From contig NZ_JAFBFH010000020.1 of NCBI RefSeq assembly GCF_016909185.1, forward strand, positions 1 through 64,000: a DNA stretch of 64,000 nucleotides. Reading direction: 5' to 3'. Of this stretch, positions 44,414 to 52,958 are shown in pieces. The notes beneath the pieces are model-generated. The model saw only the letters and a list, made by a program, of their open reading frames with translations, was not told where the DNA came from and did not search any database. Origin of the DNA: Siminovitchia thermophila. GTDB lineage: Bacteria > Bacillota > Bacilli > Bacillales > Bacillaceae_C. The translations under genes were made by a program, and so were the position numbers. Numbering within the stretch: the stretch's first letter is position 1; every line of letters begins with the position of its first letter.

Positions 44414-45391
44414 GTGGTATTTTTTAAAAATCAATTTGCTAACGTAGTTGAGTGGGAAGAATTCAGGGACGATATGATTTTTTGGAAATGGAGCAACCGG
44501 GAAATCAAAAAAGGAAGCCGGCTCATTATCCGGCCCGGCCAGGATGCGATCTTTTTAAATAACGGAAAAATCGAAGGGATCTTTCAAGAAGAAGGAGATT
44601 ATAATATTGAATCACAGATTATCCCTTTTTTATCGACTTTAAAAGGATTTAAGTTCGGCTTCAACAGCGGCATGAGGGTTGAAGTGCTGTTTGTCAACAC
44701 GAAGGAGTTTACCGTGAAATGGGGAACGAAAAACCCCATTAATATTCCCACGCCCCAGCTTCCGGGCGGCATGCCAGTCAGGGCCAACGGTACTTTCCAA
44801 TTTAAAGTCAATGATTATATCGCGCTGATTGATAAAATTGCCGGAGTAAAAAACAGCTATCTCGTAGAAGATGTAAAAATCAGGATCATCTCCATTCTTG
44901 ATCAGCTTTTAATGAAGTGGATTTCAAAAGAAGGAAAAGACATGTTTAATTTGCAGGCAAACGCTTTTGAAATTGCCCGGGGAATTCAGGAAGATCTTGA
45001 CATGCAAATTCTTGATAGCGGCATGACGATCACGGGCTTCCACATTATGAGCTTCAATTATCCGAAAGAAATCCAAGACATGATTACGAAGACTGCTTCG
45101 CACGGCATGATCGGAGACCTTCAAACCTATCAGCAAGTATCAATGACGGATGGCATCGCATCCGGTAAGGTTCAAGGCGGCGGAACCGCTGCGGATATGG
45201 CCGGAATGATGATGGGGATGAGCATGGCCGATAAAATGATGAAAAATATGAATCAAGACCAGCAGGAGGCGCCCAATCAGACTGGCCAACCGCAAGCAGG
45301 GGGAGGAAAATTACCGAATTTCTGTCCGAATTGCGGGGAGAAAACAAGCGGCGGGAATTTCTGCTCGAGCTGCGGGCAGAAGCTGGTGTAA
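44414..45391 (+). CDS. ydjI: YdjI-like SPFH-domain protein with C-terminal zinc ribbon
   Basis: A 325-residue protein resembling the virion-core-like SPFH family (IRPGQDAIFLNNGKIEG, FLSTLKGFKFG), a helical region, a Met-rich Gly linker (about 250-285) and a zinc ribbon FCPNCGEKTSGGNFCSSCG at the end. In B. subtilis the YdjI-type protein recruits PspA to membranes. It is the last gene of the operon. Confidence 0.85.
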   Translation: MVFFKNQFANVVEWEEFRDDMIFWKWSNREIKKGSRLIIRPGQDAIFLNNGKIEGIFQEEGDYNIESQIIPFLSTLKGFKFGFNSGMRVEVLFVNTKEFTVKWGTKNPINIPTPQLPGGMPVRANGTFQFKVNDYIALIDKIAGVKNSYLVEDVKIRIISILDQLLMKWISKEGKDMFNLQANAFEIARGIQEDLDMQILDSGMTITGFHIMSFNYPKEIQDMITKTASHGMIGDLQTYQQVSMTDGIASGKVQGGGTAADMAGMMMGMSMADKMMKNMNQDQQEAPNQTGQPQAGGGKLPNFCPNCGEKTSGGNFCSSCGQKLV

Positions 45392-45405
45392 GCGAATGAG
45401 AAAAA

Positions 45406-45534
45406 GGGGACTGTGTAAAAAGTCCAATTTAGAGTTAATACACTAAAATGTAAAGCCCAAGAATGTTGATTTTACGGCAATCTTGGGTTTGTTTTTTAGT
45501 TTTCATGCTGCAATATTCCTTTTCGGATAGCCTC
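45406..45534 (+). repeat. IS-end-bounded element with terminator hairpin, copy b
   Basis: About 129 bases; starts GGGGACTGTGTAAAAAGTCC and ends CTTTTCGGATAGCC. The inner hairpin arm AAGCCCAAGAATGTTGATTT is the same as in copy c. It lies 15 bases after ydjI. Confidence 0.82.
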
Positions 45535-45550
45535 TTTAACTATTGGAAAG

Positions 45551-45859
45551 TCGCGAGCAATTTTCCAAAGTCATGAGTAAATCTAAAAAGTCGCTGACAA
45601 TTTTCCGAAATCGTGAGTAAATCTAAAAAGTAGCTGGCAATTCCCCAAAGTCATGAGTAAATCTAAAAAGTCGCTGACAATTTTCCAAAATCGTGAGTGA
45701 ATCTAAAAAGTCGCGAGTAATGACCTGGAATCGGCGAGTAAATTTAAAAAATGGATAGTATTTTCCAATAGTCGCTAGTAAACCGAAATAGTGGATAGTA
45801 AATGAAAAAAGTCGCGAATAATCCTAAAAAAGACGAGCAAATTCCAAAGAGTGAATGGA
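45551..45859 (+). repeat. Array of about 15 degenerate 20-bp repeats
   Basis: Units such as TCGCTGACAATTTTCCAAAA and TCGTGAGTAAATCTAAAAAG alternate with a constant 20-base step (a few steps are 19-21). The conserved part is the TCGYGAGTAA-like head and the AAAAG tail; the unit interior varies. There is no open reading frame through it. It is not a CRISPR array: there is no exact repeat with unique spacers. Confidence 0.85.
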
Positions 45860-45889
45860 TTTAAGCTTTCGAGGGTTTTTTGACAGTCT

Positions 45890-45930
45890 AAGGCTCCTTA
45901 TGGATCAGATGAAGGAGCCTTATCTTTTTA
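45890..45930 (+). terminator. Orphan terminator-like hairpin
   Basis: AAGGCTCC and GGAGCCTT, 15 bases apart, followed by ATCTTTTTA. No gene reads into it closely; it may end a transcript through the 20-bp repeat array. The remaining bases to 46120 hold nothing I recognise. Confidence 0.55.
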
Positions 45931-46120
45931 TGCGGGAACAATTGGGTTTCTGACGATTTTCACTTCGTAGAAAGAAATGTAATTATCAATGATATCATCA
46001 GGTCTGCCTCCGGGATCAGGGGAGTGCGCACACCTGCCAAGATGGATGATCATCACCAAGTGATTGTAACGGCGCCTATCTCAGCGTGGTTAAGGGGAAT
46101 GTGCACTCTTTACAATGCCC

Positions 46121-46567
46121 TTAACTTGCAAATAGCTTTTGCACATTATCCGCAAACTCGTCGGCGGATTTTTTAACGGTTCCTTTCATTAAAATATCTC
46201 CCAATGTAGCTAAACGACCTGTCATTTGCAGATCCATTTCATAATGAATTTTTGTAACATTTTCCTCCACTTCTTCAAGCTGAACAGTCATTTTTGACTT
46301 AAATAAACCAGCCAGTTTCATCGGTTTGCCAACCATTTCAACTTTCAGTTCTTCACCTTCCACAGCATCGGCCAGAACCCCATTGGCTTTAAATTTAATG
46401 GTCATGAATTTTGTTTTGACAACCATATCTGCTTCATATTCCGTATCACTATGAGCGACTAAATTTTGACATCCTGGTACGCAACTGGCCAGTTTTTCAA
46501 CATCCATAAAAACCGTCCAAACATCCTCTTTTGCCGCATTGATCGTAAATGAATCTTTTATCTTCAT
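46121..46567 (-). CDS. CoxG-like SRPBCC protein
   Basis: A 148-residue START-like (SRPBCC) protein of the carbon monoxide dehydrogenase subunit G family: FTINAAKEDVWTVFMDVEKL, ASCVPGCQNL and the C-terminal helix SADEFADNVQKLF. CoxG proteins are reported to bind quinones and carry electrons from CO dehydrogenase to the membrane. Here there is no CO dehydrogenase; it follows two flavoproteins with a 17-base gap, so a similar link from them to the quinone pool is a reasonable inference. Confidence 0.8.
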   Translation of the reverse strand: MKIKDSFTINAAKEDVWTVFMDVEKLASCVPGCQNLVAHSDTEYEADMVVKTKFMTIKFKANGVLADAVEGEELKVEMVGKPMKLAGLFKSKMTVQLEEVEENVTKIHYEMDLQMTGRLATLGDILMKGTVKKSADEFADNVQKLFAS

Positions 46568-46584
46568 GAAAGTCGTTCCTTTCT

Positions 46585-47418
46585 TTACTGAAATAATTGC
46601 TTCACACTTGCCTCGATTCGTTCGCTAGCCACTTCGAATTGATCGGTGCAATGGCCAAAAGCCAGTATATTTTCCACGCTCGTTTGACCCGCATGATTGG
46701 TCACAACAAAGTGTTGATCATTTAATTCAATCCCGGTGCCTTTGAGGAAGAACGTTGACGGTATGAATCCTTCACTAAAAATGAAACTATCACAATCCAA
46801 TGATTCCATTTGGTCATTATGCTTATTTTTTATATCTACTTTTTCAACACGTGATGTCCCATGAATCTTGTGTACAGCATAATCATCTGCTTGGACCGTT
46901 ACGACATCAACGCCTTGCTTTGTTGCTAAAATGGCAGAGACAGCACGTGAGGTTTTACTGTTTTCATATACAGCTACTTTTTTTCCCGGGAGTAAGTTTC
47001 TGTTCATTAAGCCGATTGCCATCGTTGGCGTCATCACGCCGGCCGGTCTTGTTCCATCGATTTTATGCGCTTCTCTTGGTTTTTCCAGAGCGCCCGAGCA
47101 AATAATGATTTTTTCGGCCGTTATATCTTTTGTTCCCGAAGAAGTCTGGATATTCAATTCGTGATTTCCTCCGGCAAATGCTTCAAATAAACCTGTCACC
47201 GTTGCCTTCGTCCATTTTTCATATGGCAGTTCCTTGAATGTTTCGACTAACTTCTTTTCTGCTTCAAATCCCTCTTCATGAAAAAGGGGGTTGCTAAAAC
47301 CGCCAAATTCATCGTGATAGTCGACGACTAACACATCTTTCAGGCCTAACTCATGCGCTTTTAATGCAGTCTCGATTCCAGTTAAACCTGCGCCTATAAT
47401 GACAAGTTCATACTTCAT
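46585..47418 (-). CDS. Small FAD-dependent oxidoreductase (pyridine-nucleotide-disulfide type)
   Basis: A 277-residue flavoprotein: FAD motif VIIGAGLTGIE, a second dinucleotide strand (KKVAVYENSKTS, an atypical site without the GxGxxG) and the ILAFGHC C-terminal motif. It has no CxxC redox pair. It is shorter than the usual 400-residue partners of GlpA-type enzymes. It overlaps the GlpA-like gene by four bases, so the two should form a complex. Confidence 0.78.
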   Translation of the reverse strand: MKYELVIIGAGLTGIETALKAHELGLKDVLVVDYHDEFGGFSNPLFHEEGFEAEKKLVETFKELPYEKWTKATVTGLFEAFAGGNHELNIQTSSGTKDITAEKIIICSGALEKPREAHKIDGTRPAGVMTPTMAIGLMNRNLLPGKKVAVYENSKTSRAVSAILATKQGVDVVTVQADDYAVHKIHGTSRVEKVDIKNKHNDQMESLDCDSFIFSEGFIPSTFFLKGTGIELNDQHFVVTNHAGQTSVENILAFGHCTDQFEVASERIEASVKQLFQ

Positions 47419-48821
47419 CTTTGTTGGCCCCCTTTTACAGCGATCGTTGAATGTTGTATACCTTTTAGAGGTACCTTATGATCATCCAATCCATATTCAT
47501 GAAGGATATCGACAATTTTTGGAATGCAGCAGTTACCTTGACACTCGCCTAAGGTAGCGCCAGTTCTCCTTTTGACTCCATCAATGGTTGTTGGTGGAAC
47601 AGGACCTTCCATTGCATTCGTAATTTCGCCTCTTGTAATGGTCCGGCATAAACAAATAATTTCTCCCACATTCTCTTCTGAATCATCAAATAAGTTGGGG
47701 ATTTCTATTTTCGCATCATGATCTTTTTCCAATTCTAATCCGGCACTTTGTAATTGTTCGGCAACAACTTCGGCTATGCCTGGTGAAGCGGATAATCCAG
47801 TAGAGCGAATACCGGCAGCGTGGATAAATTGTTTGTTTTTTTCTGATGGTCTAATGACATAATCGCCTGTACTGCAGACTGCTCTAATGCCGGCAAATTG
47901 CCGGATGCTATCATATTCTCGTACTTGAGGGATGAGCTTTTCACAACCAGTTAAAACTTGCTCTATTCCTTCCGTACTTGTAGATTTATCCTCTTTATCC
48001 TGCTGGTCTTCTGCTGTCGGACCGAGTAAAAATCCTCCAAACACGACTGGAGAAACTAATGTGCCTTTTGATTTGGCAGTAGGCACCGGCAAAATAATTT
48101 GCGAAATATCAATTTCTTCTTCTGTTAAGATAAATTGTCCTTTTCTTGGTGAAATGGTAAAACTCGTATCGCCGATCATCCGGCTAATGTGATCCGAATA
48201 TACCCCCGCCGCATTCACGATATATTTTGTGTTAATTTCCCGGCCATCTTCTAATATGACGGAAAAGCCATTCTCGATCTCTTTTATATCAATGACGCCG
48301 GACCCTAAAAATAGTTCAGCTCCATTGATGACTGCTAATTCGGCATAAGAACGGGTGGCAGTAAAAGGGTCACAAATCGCTTCACCAGGAATGGAAAGAG
48401 CGCCGACTACTTTGTCTGTAACAGCCGGATTCATTTCCAATACTTCGTCTCGATCTAACCATTCCACATGGGCACCGTTTGCTTCTGCATTTGGGATATA
48501 TTTCTTTTCAATGATTTCCTTTTCCTCTTCGTTTGTAGCGACCATGATGGCACCACAAGGAATGTAAGGAATTTTTAATTGTTCTGTATAATCAGGCCAT
48601 AAATCACGGGAACGTTTCAAACATTCCGCTTCCAAAGAATTGGGCGGCGCATCAAAGCCTGTATGGATAATTCCGCTGTTCGCCTTACTGGCACCTTCAC
48701 AAACATCAGGCTGTTTTTCTACTAAAGCAATAGATAAATGATACAGGGATAGTTTTCGTAATATGGCAGTTCCTACAACTCCGCCGCCAATGACTACTAC
48801 GTCTTTTATTTCATTCTGCAT
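47415..48821 (-). CDS. GlpA-like FAD dehydrogenase with C-terminal BFD iron-sulfur domain
   Basis: A 468-residue protein: DAO/GlpA-type FAD domain (VVVIGGGVVGTAILRKLS, about 1-370) and a C-terminal Fer2_BFD-like domain with Cys pattern CLC and ECQGNCC (about 405-445). It resembles the GlpA subunit of anaerobic glycerol-3-phosphate dehydrogenase, which oxidises a phosphorylated alcohol and passes electrons to quinone. The kinase upstream would supply a phosphorylated substrate. There is no GlpC or DUF1667-type partner. Confidence 0.85.
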   Translation of the reverse strand: MQNEIKDVVVIGGGVVGTAILRKLSLYHLSIALVEKQPDVCEGASKANSGIIHTGFDAPPNSLEAECLKRSRDLWPDYTEQLKIPYIPCGAIMVATNEEEKEIIEKKYIPNAEANGAHVEWLDRDEVLEMNPAVTDKVVGALSIPGEAICDPFTATRSYAELAVINGAELFLGSGVIDIKEIENGFSVILEDGREINTKYIVNAAGVYSDHISRMIGDTSFTISPRKGQFILTEEEIDISQIILPVPTAKSKGTLVSPVVFGGFLLGPTAEDQQDKEDKSTSTEGIEQVLTGCEKLIPQVREYDSIRQFAGIRAVCSTGDYVIRPSEKNKQFIHAAGIRSTGLSASPGIAEVVAEQLQSAGLELEKDHDAKIEIPNLFDDSEENVGEIICLCRTITRGEITNAMEGPVPPTTIDGVKRRTGATLGECQGNCCIPKIVDILHEYGLDDHKVPLKGIQHSTIAVKGGQQR

Positions 48822-48862
48822 TTCGTTTCTCCCTTCATCAAACAGATCATTTTGTTAAAACT

Positions 48863-48891
48863 ATTATACAATCAACACAAATACACGTCAA
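48863..48891 (-). promoter_or_regulatory. Sigma-A promoter of the GlpA-like operon
   Basis: On the minus strand TTGACG (complement of 48886-48891), a 17-base spacer and TATAAT (complement of 48863-48868). Two copies of GTGTATTTGT, 21 bases apart, overlap the promoter; they face the same side of the helix and may be the DeoR-type operator. Confidence 0.75.
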
Positions 48892-48932
48892 GTTGTAACA
48901 AATACACAAGAAGTTGGCAATAATTTCAACAA

Positions 48933-48964
48933 AAAGGGCATTAATACATTCATTAATGCCCTTT
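48933..48964 (-). terminator. Terminator after the kinase gene
   Basis: A 12-bp stem AAAGGGCATTAA / TTAATGCCCTTT with an eight-base loop and a T run on the minus strand. It separates the kinase from the GlpA-like operon. Confidence 0.85.
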
Positions 48965-48968
48965 CATG

Positions 48969-50462
48969 TTACTCAGAGGTCCAATTCTTTGAGCGTTCCA
49001 CCGCTCTTTTCCAGCCGGTCATTAATTTTTCTCTTTCTTCTTCTGTTATTTTTGGCGTATATCGTTTGCTTAACTTCCATTTAGAGGCTATTTCATCAAG
49101 GCTGTTAAATTCCCCAATCGCCAAAGCCGCTAAATAAGCCGAACCAAGGGCAGTTGTTTCGGTGATGACAGGGACATCAATCGGTATGCCGAGTAAGTCT
49201 GCTTGGAATTGCATTAAAAAGTCATTCACTACTGGACCGCCATCCACACGCATCACTTTTATGTTGATTCCCGAGTCTTTTTCCATAACATCCATGTTTT
49301 CCTTCACTTGATAAGCAATGCTTTCCAGTGTCGCCCTTACAATATGGGCCCTTGTTGTTCCAGCAGTAATGCCTACCATTGTACCCCGGGCATATGGATC
49401 CCAATGAGGTGCGGCCAATCCAACAAATGCAGGCACGAAATAAACTCCGCCTGTATCTGGTACAGATTTCGCCAAGTTTTCTGTTTCTTGCGCGGTTTCA
49501 ATGATGTTAATTCCATCTCGCAGCCATTGAATAGCTGCTCCAGTAATATAAATGCCGCCATCTAAAGCAAAGGAAGTTTTGTCGTTGATATTCCAAGCAA
49601 CTGTCGTTAATAAACCGTTTTTGGAATCTACTATTTTTTCTCCCGTGTTCATTAACATGAAGCAACCTGTTCCATAGGTGGTTTTGACAGTACCTGGCTC
49701 AAAGCAAGCCTGTCCAAAAAGAGCTGCTTGTTGATCGACGACACTTCCGGCTATGGGAATTGCTCCACCTAAAAAGCTCCCCGGATCTGTATTGCCATAA
49801 TGTTCGCAGGAAGGACGTATCTGGGCCATCATTGATTTTGGTATGTTTAATCTTTCTAAAATTTCATCATCCCAACAACCTTTATGAATATTCATTAACA
49901 TCGTTCTGGAAGCGGTTGAATAGTCGGTAATATGGAGCCGTCCATTGGTCATTTTCCAGATGAGCCACGTATCTATGGTTCCGGCCAACAAATCTCCTTT
50001 TTCCGCTTTTTCTCTTGCCCCATCCACGTGATCCAAAATCCATTTTATTTTCAATGCGGAGAAGTATGATTCAACTAAGACACCGGTTTTTTCTTTTATG
50101 ACTTTTCCCCATTCTTCATTTAATTTGTCTGCTTCTTGAGCCGTTCTTCTATCTTGCCAGACAATGGCATTGTACACGGGTATGCCGGTATGCCGATCCC
50201 AAACAACGACTGTTTCACCTTGGTTATCTAATCCTATTGCTGTGATTTCATTAATTCTTAGATTTCCTTTTTCGAGGGCAGTCCCGATGGATTCTTTTGT
50301 TTTCTCCCATATTTCTAACGCATCATGCTCAACCCATCCCGGCTGAGGATAGTATTGCGTATGCTCTACATACCCTTGGGAATGAATTTCCCAATCATCA
50401 TTTAAAATTAACGTTGTTGTACCTGTAGTTCCTTGATCAAGTCCAATGAAATATTTTTTCAT
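48969..50462 (-). CDS. Glycerol-kinase-like FGGY kinase with altered substrate site
   Basis: A 497-residue kinase very similar to GlpK: GLDQGTTGTTT, YNAIVWQDRRTA, YGTGCFMLMNTG, RVDGGPVVNDFLMQFQ. Three glycerol-contact positions of E. coli GlpK are kept (Trp in IVWQ, Tyr in SYFS, Asp-Gln in DQQ), but Arg83 is replaced by Gly (NQGET at residues 80-84 instead of NQRET). This loss suggests a substrate other than plain glycerol, perhaps larger or amino-substituted. It follows the EutH-like gene by two bases and is ended by a terminator. Confidence 0.82.
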   Translation of the reverse strand: MKKYFIGLDQGTTGTTTLILNDDWEIHSQGYVEHTQYYPQPGWVEHDALEIWEKTKESIGTALEKGNLRINEITAIGLDNQGETVVVWDRHTGIPVYNAIVWQDRRTAQEADKLNEEWGKVIKEKTGVLVESYFSALKIKWILDHVDGAREKAEKGDLLAGTIDTWLIWKMTNGRLHITDYSTASRTMLMNIHKGCWDDEILERLNIPKSMMAQIRPSCEHYGNTDPGSFLGGAIPIAGSVVDQQAALFGQACFEPGTVKTTYGTGCFMLMNTGEKIVDSKNGLLTTVAWNINDKTSFALDGGIYITGAAIQWLRDGINIIETAQETENLAKSVPDTGGVYFVPAFVGLAAPHWDPYARGTMVGITAGTTRAHIVRATLESIAYQVKENMDVMEKDSGINIKVMRVDGGPVVNDFLMQFQADLLGIPIDVPVITETTALGSAYLAALAIGEFNSLDEIASKWKLSKRYTPKITEEEREKLMTGWKRAVERSKNWTSE

Positions 50463-50464
50463 AT

Positions 50465-51571
50465 TTAAGCACCTCTTTTACCAGATTCATGCTGTTTGTT
50501 TTGTTTTTCTCTTGTAAACCAGTAAGCTAGTGCAATGGCCAAAATACCCGCGGCTATTTTACTTAATACAACAGCAGTAATCATATCGGGCCGTACTCCG
50601 CCGGTAAAACCCAAGTGATCTCCTAATGCCGCGGTTGCCGGCACCAGCCAAGCGGTATTGATGACTTTTCCTCTTACATCCATATCTTTCATCATCTTAT
50701 AAACCGGAATGCTATTCGCCATTGTAATGACAATGCCCGCCGCTCCAACAGCATTCATACCTAATTTTTGGCCCGCTTTTCCCAAAGGCTTCTCCAAACC
50801 TTTCACTACCAAATGTAATATAGGAAAAGTTCCTAATAGGATAATCCCGATAAATCCTACAATTTCAATTCCATCCGATATGGGAGCCATTCCGGGTATA
50901 ATTACTACGCCGGTTAACGATTCAAACGCGGCAGCCCCTAAACCGATCGTAATTATGATGACAATCAATTTCCCAAAAATAAGCGCACCTTTGATGAACA
51001 CTTCCGGGATAATCGCTAAGCCTACTATTAAAATAAGAGATAAAATCATGACCGGAATTAAGTTGATAAAAATCATCTTGACATCAAAGCCGGCTATTAA
51101 TCCACCGATTAATCCACCAAATGGGATCGTTACCATTCCAGCCAATAAGCCTTTAGCAAAAAATGGCCGATCTTCTTGCTCGATCAGTCCCAACCCGACT
51201 GGGATCGAAAAGACTAATGTGCATCCAAGCATTGAAGCTACAACCAAACCAGATAATAATCCCGCTTCTTCATTCACAGCCAATTCCATGGCCAATGGGT
51301 AGCCGCCCATATCATTTGCCAGAATAGAAGCGAACATTGCCGGATCGGCACCCATTACATCAAAGATTGGAATAATGACCGGTCCCAATACACGCGCAAT
51401 GACAGGAGTTAAGGTGATAATCCCAACCATTCCAAGGGCTAATGGGCCCATTGAATGAAAACCTTCTTCAAATTTCTCGCCGAGCCCAAATTTATTTCCA
51501 ATAATCCTGTCAAGTGCGCCTAGGAGTAGGCCTATCGCCATGATCCAAATAATCAATTCATCAAAACTCAT
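50465..51571 (-). CDS. EutH-like ethanolamine-type permease
   Basis: A 368-residue integral membrane protein with about ten spans and the family pattern ALGMVGIITLTPVIARVLGP, ANDMGGYPLAMEL and VGAAGIVITMANSIPVYKMM of EutH, a channel-like carrier for ethanolamine. No ethanolamine ammonia-lyase is nearby, so the cargo is probably a related small alcohol. The start at 51571 (AGGGGGA before it) is preferred to an ATG 18 bases upstream. Confidence 0.85.
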   Translation of the reverse strand: MSFDELIIWIMAIGLLLGALDRIIGNKFGLGEKFEEGFHSMGPLALGMVGIITLTPVIARVLGPVIIPIFDVMGADPAMFASILANDMGGYPLAMELAVNEEAGLLSGLVVASMLGCTLVFSIPVGLGLIEQEDRPFFAKGLLAGMVTIPFGGLIGGLIAGFDVKMIFINLIPVMILSLILIVGLAIIPEVFIKGALIFGKLIVIIITIGLGAAAFESLTGVVIIPGMAPISDGIEIVGFIGIILLGTFPILHLVVKGLEKPLGKAGQKLGMNAVGAAGIVITMANSIPVYKMMKDMDVRGKVINTAWLVPATAALGDHLGFTGGVRPDMITAVVLSKIAAGILAIALAYWFTREKQNKQHESGKRGA

Positions 51572-51691
51572 GTGTATTCCCCCTAACATTCAAAGTAAAA
51601 CAACATAAGAATAGTGCAGAAAAGGTGGATTCCTATTATGTTATTGTGTTTTAATAGCGGTTTTATAATAACTTTATGTGCGCTTTCGTGT

Positions 51692-51720
51692 ATTATACTC
51701 CTTTATGCAAACGATTTCTA
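51692..51720 (-). promoter_or_regulatory. Promoter -10 box and cre site of the EutH-kinase operon
   Basis: A perfect TATAAT (complement of 51692-51697) lies about 120 bases before EutH; no good -35 is visible. The plus-strand 51705-51720 reads ATGCAAACGATTTCTA, matching the CcpA site WTGNAARCGNWWWCAW at all but one position, in the -35 to -10 spacer. This indicates repression in the presence of preferred sugars. Confidence 0.65.
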
Positions 51721-51743
51721 TGAAAAAGAAGGGAATAATAAAA

Positions 51744-51779
51744 AAAATCTACTCTTCTTATCAATAAGAGTAGATTTTT
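51744..51779 (-). terminator. Terminator of the deoR-like gene
   Basis: AAAATCTACTCTT pairs with AAGAGTAGATTTT around a short loop and ends in eight T on the minus strand. It may work in both directions. Confidence 0.85.
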
Positions 51780-51781
51780 AA

Positions 51782-52549
51782 TCAGTTTTTATAGCCTATT
51801 ACTTTAATGCCTTCCTCTATATATTCTTGTGCGATCTTCTGGTTTAATTTGTCGTTTGTCACAATGGTGTCTACGTCCCGAATAGAGCATACTTTTACTA
51901 GCGCTTTTATGCCAAATTTACTATGGTCGGCCACGGCAATGATTTGCTTCCCATTTTCAATCATTATTTTTCTAACCCGTGTTTCTTCCAGATGATAATC
52001 TGTAATGCCGGTATCTTTTGTAATGCCGCCAACACCAATGATTGTTTTATCCACATTGAACTCTTTCATAAATTGTTCGGAAATAAATCCGGACAGAGCC
52101 AGTTCATTCGGCCGTAATATTCCACCGGGTAAAATGACTCGAAATGTTGGAACATTTACTAGTTCTTGTGCGATGGTCAGGCAGTTTGTAATAATGGTAA
52201 GGTTTTTTTTGTTCTTTAAGTGGCGGGCAACTTCCAAGGTTGTCGTGCCGAGGTCGATCATTAATGTCTCTCCGTCAGAAATGAGCTCCGCGGTTTTTTT
52301 GCCGATCATTATTTTTTCTTTGGCATTTTTGGTAGATCGGGTATTATAAGAAGGTTCCGCGCCAGACTTGCTTTGTAACACCGCTCCGCCGTATACCCGT
52401 TTTAACTTGCCTTCCTGCTCAAGAAATTCTAAATCTCTACGAACAGTTTCAATGGATACATTGAATTTTTCACAAAGTTCGGGCACTTTGACGATTTTAT
52501 TCAACTCTAACATTTCCATAATAATACTATATCGCTCTTGTGCTAACAA
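51782..52549 (-). CDS. DeoR-family transcriptional regulator
   Basis: A 255-residue repressor: N-terminal helix-turn-helix VPELCEKFNVSIETVRRDLE, GKLKRVYGGAV hinge and a C-terminal sugar-phosphate sensor domain (MIDLGTTTLEVARHL, VGGITKDTGITDYHLEE). DeoR proteins respond to phosphorylated substrates, which suits the kinase next door. The start is a TTG at 52549 after AAAGGGGA. It probably controls both units downstream. Confidence 0.88.
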   Translation of the reverse strand: MLAQERYSIIMEMLELNKIVKVPELCEKFNVSIETVRRDLEFLEQEGKLKRVYGGAVLQSKSGAEPSYNTRSTKNAKEKIMIGKKTAELISDGETLMIDLGTTTLEVARHLKNKKNLTIITNCLTIAQELVNVPTFRVILPGGILRPNELALSGFISEQFMKEFNVDKTIIGVGGITKDTGITDYHLEETRVRKIMIENGKQIIAVADHSKFGIKALVKVCSIRDVDTIVTNDKLNQKIAQEYIEEGIKVIGYKN

Positions 52550-52958
52550 TTGGATTTCCCCTTTTTAGAACCTCGCTTTTTTGTCTGTTAGAAAAAGAAT
52601 CATGTATGTGTGAATCAAGATGATGTTTGAAATTATGGTAACCCTTTTTTCAAGTATCGTCAATTTCGCAATAGATTTTAAGATGAAATGATAAAACATG
52701 CAAATCGGCGACACCTTTGTGGGGATACGAGATAAAAAGTCTTTAGGAGATTAGGATAACTGAAAAAATACTTCATCAAAAGGAACCATCGGCAAACGGC
52801 GGACAGCCACTTTTCCATGGGGAATCCAGTTTCCTGAAATTTTCTGAAAAGTGATTGTGCATATCGAGCAAATGTGATAAGTTTAAATGTAATCATGAAG
52901 TACAAACTGCATAATTAATTATCGGGAAAGGATTGCCTTCTTTGTAAGGGTGAATGAA
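52550..52958. other. Divergent intergenic region between deoR-like and rpiR-like genes
   Basis: About 400 bases. It must contain both promoters; AT-rich stretches are present but no hexamer pair is convincing. No riboswitch or repeat shared with the window was recognised. Confidence 0.4.

Noticed and set aside
45551-45859. Possible CRISPR array
   Set aside because: Units are degenerate, contiguous and 20 bases long. There are no conserved repeats with unique spacers and no cas genes.
46121-46567. Carbon monoxide dehydrogenase cluster
   Set aside because: The CoxG-like protein stands without CoxL, CoxM or CoxS.
50465-51571. Ethanolamine utilisation operon
   Set aside because: Only an EutH-like gene is present. 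No ammonia-lyase, microcompartment or EutVW genes are seen.
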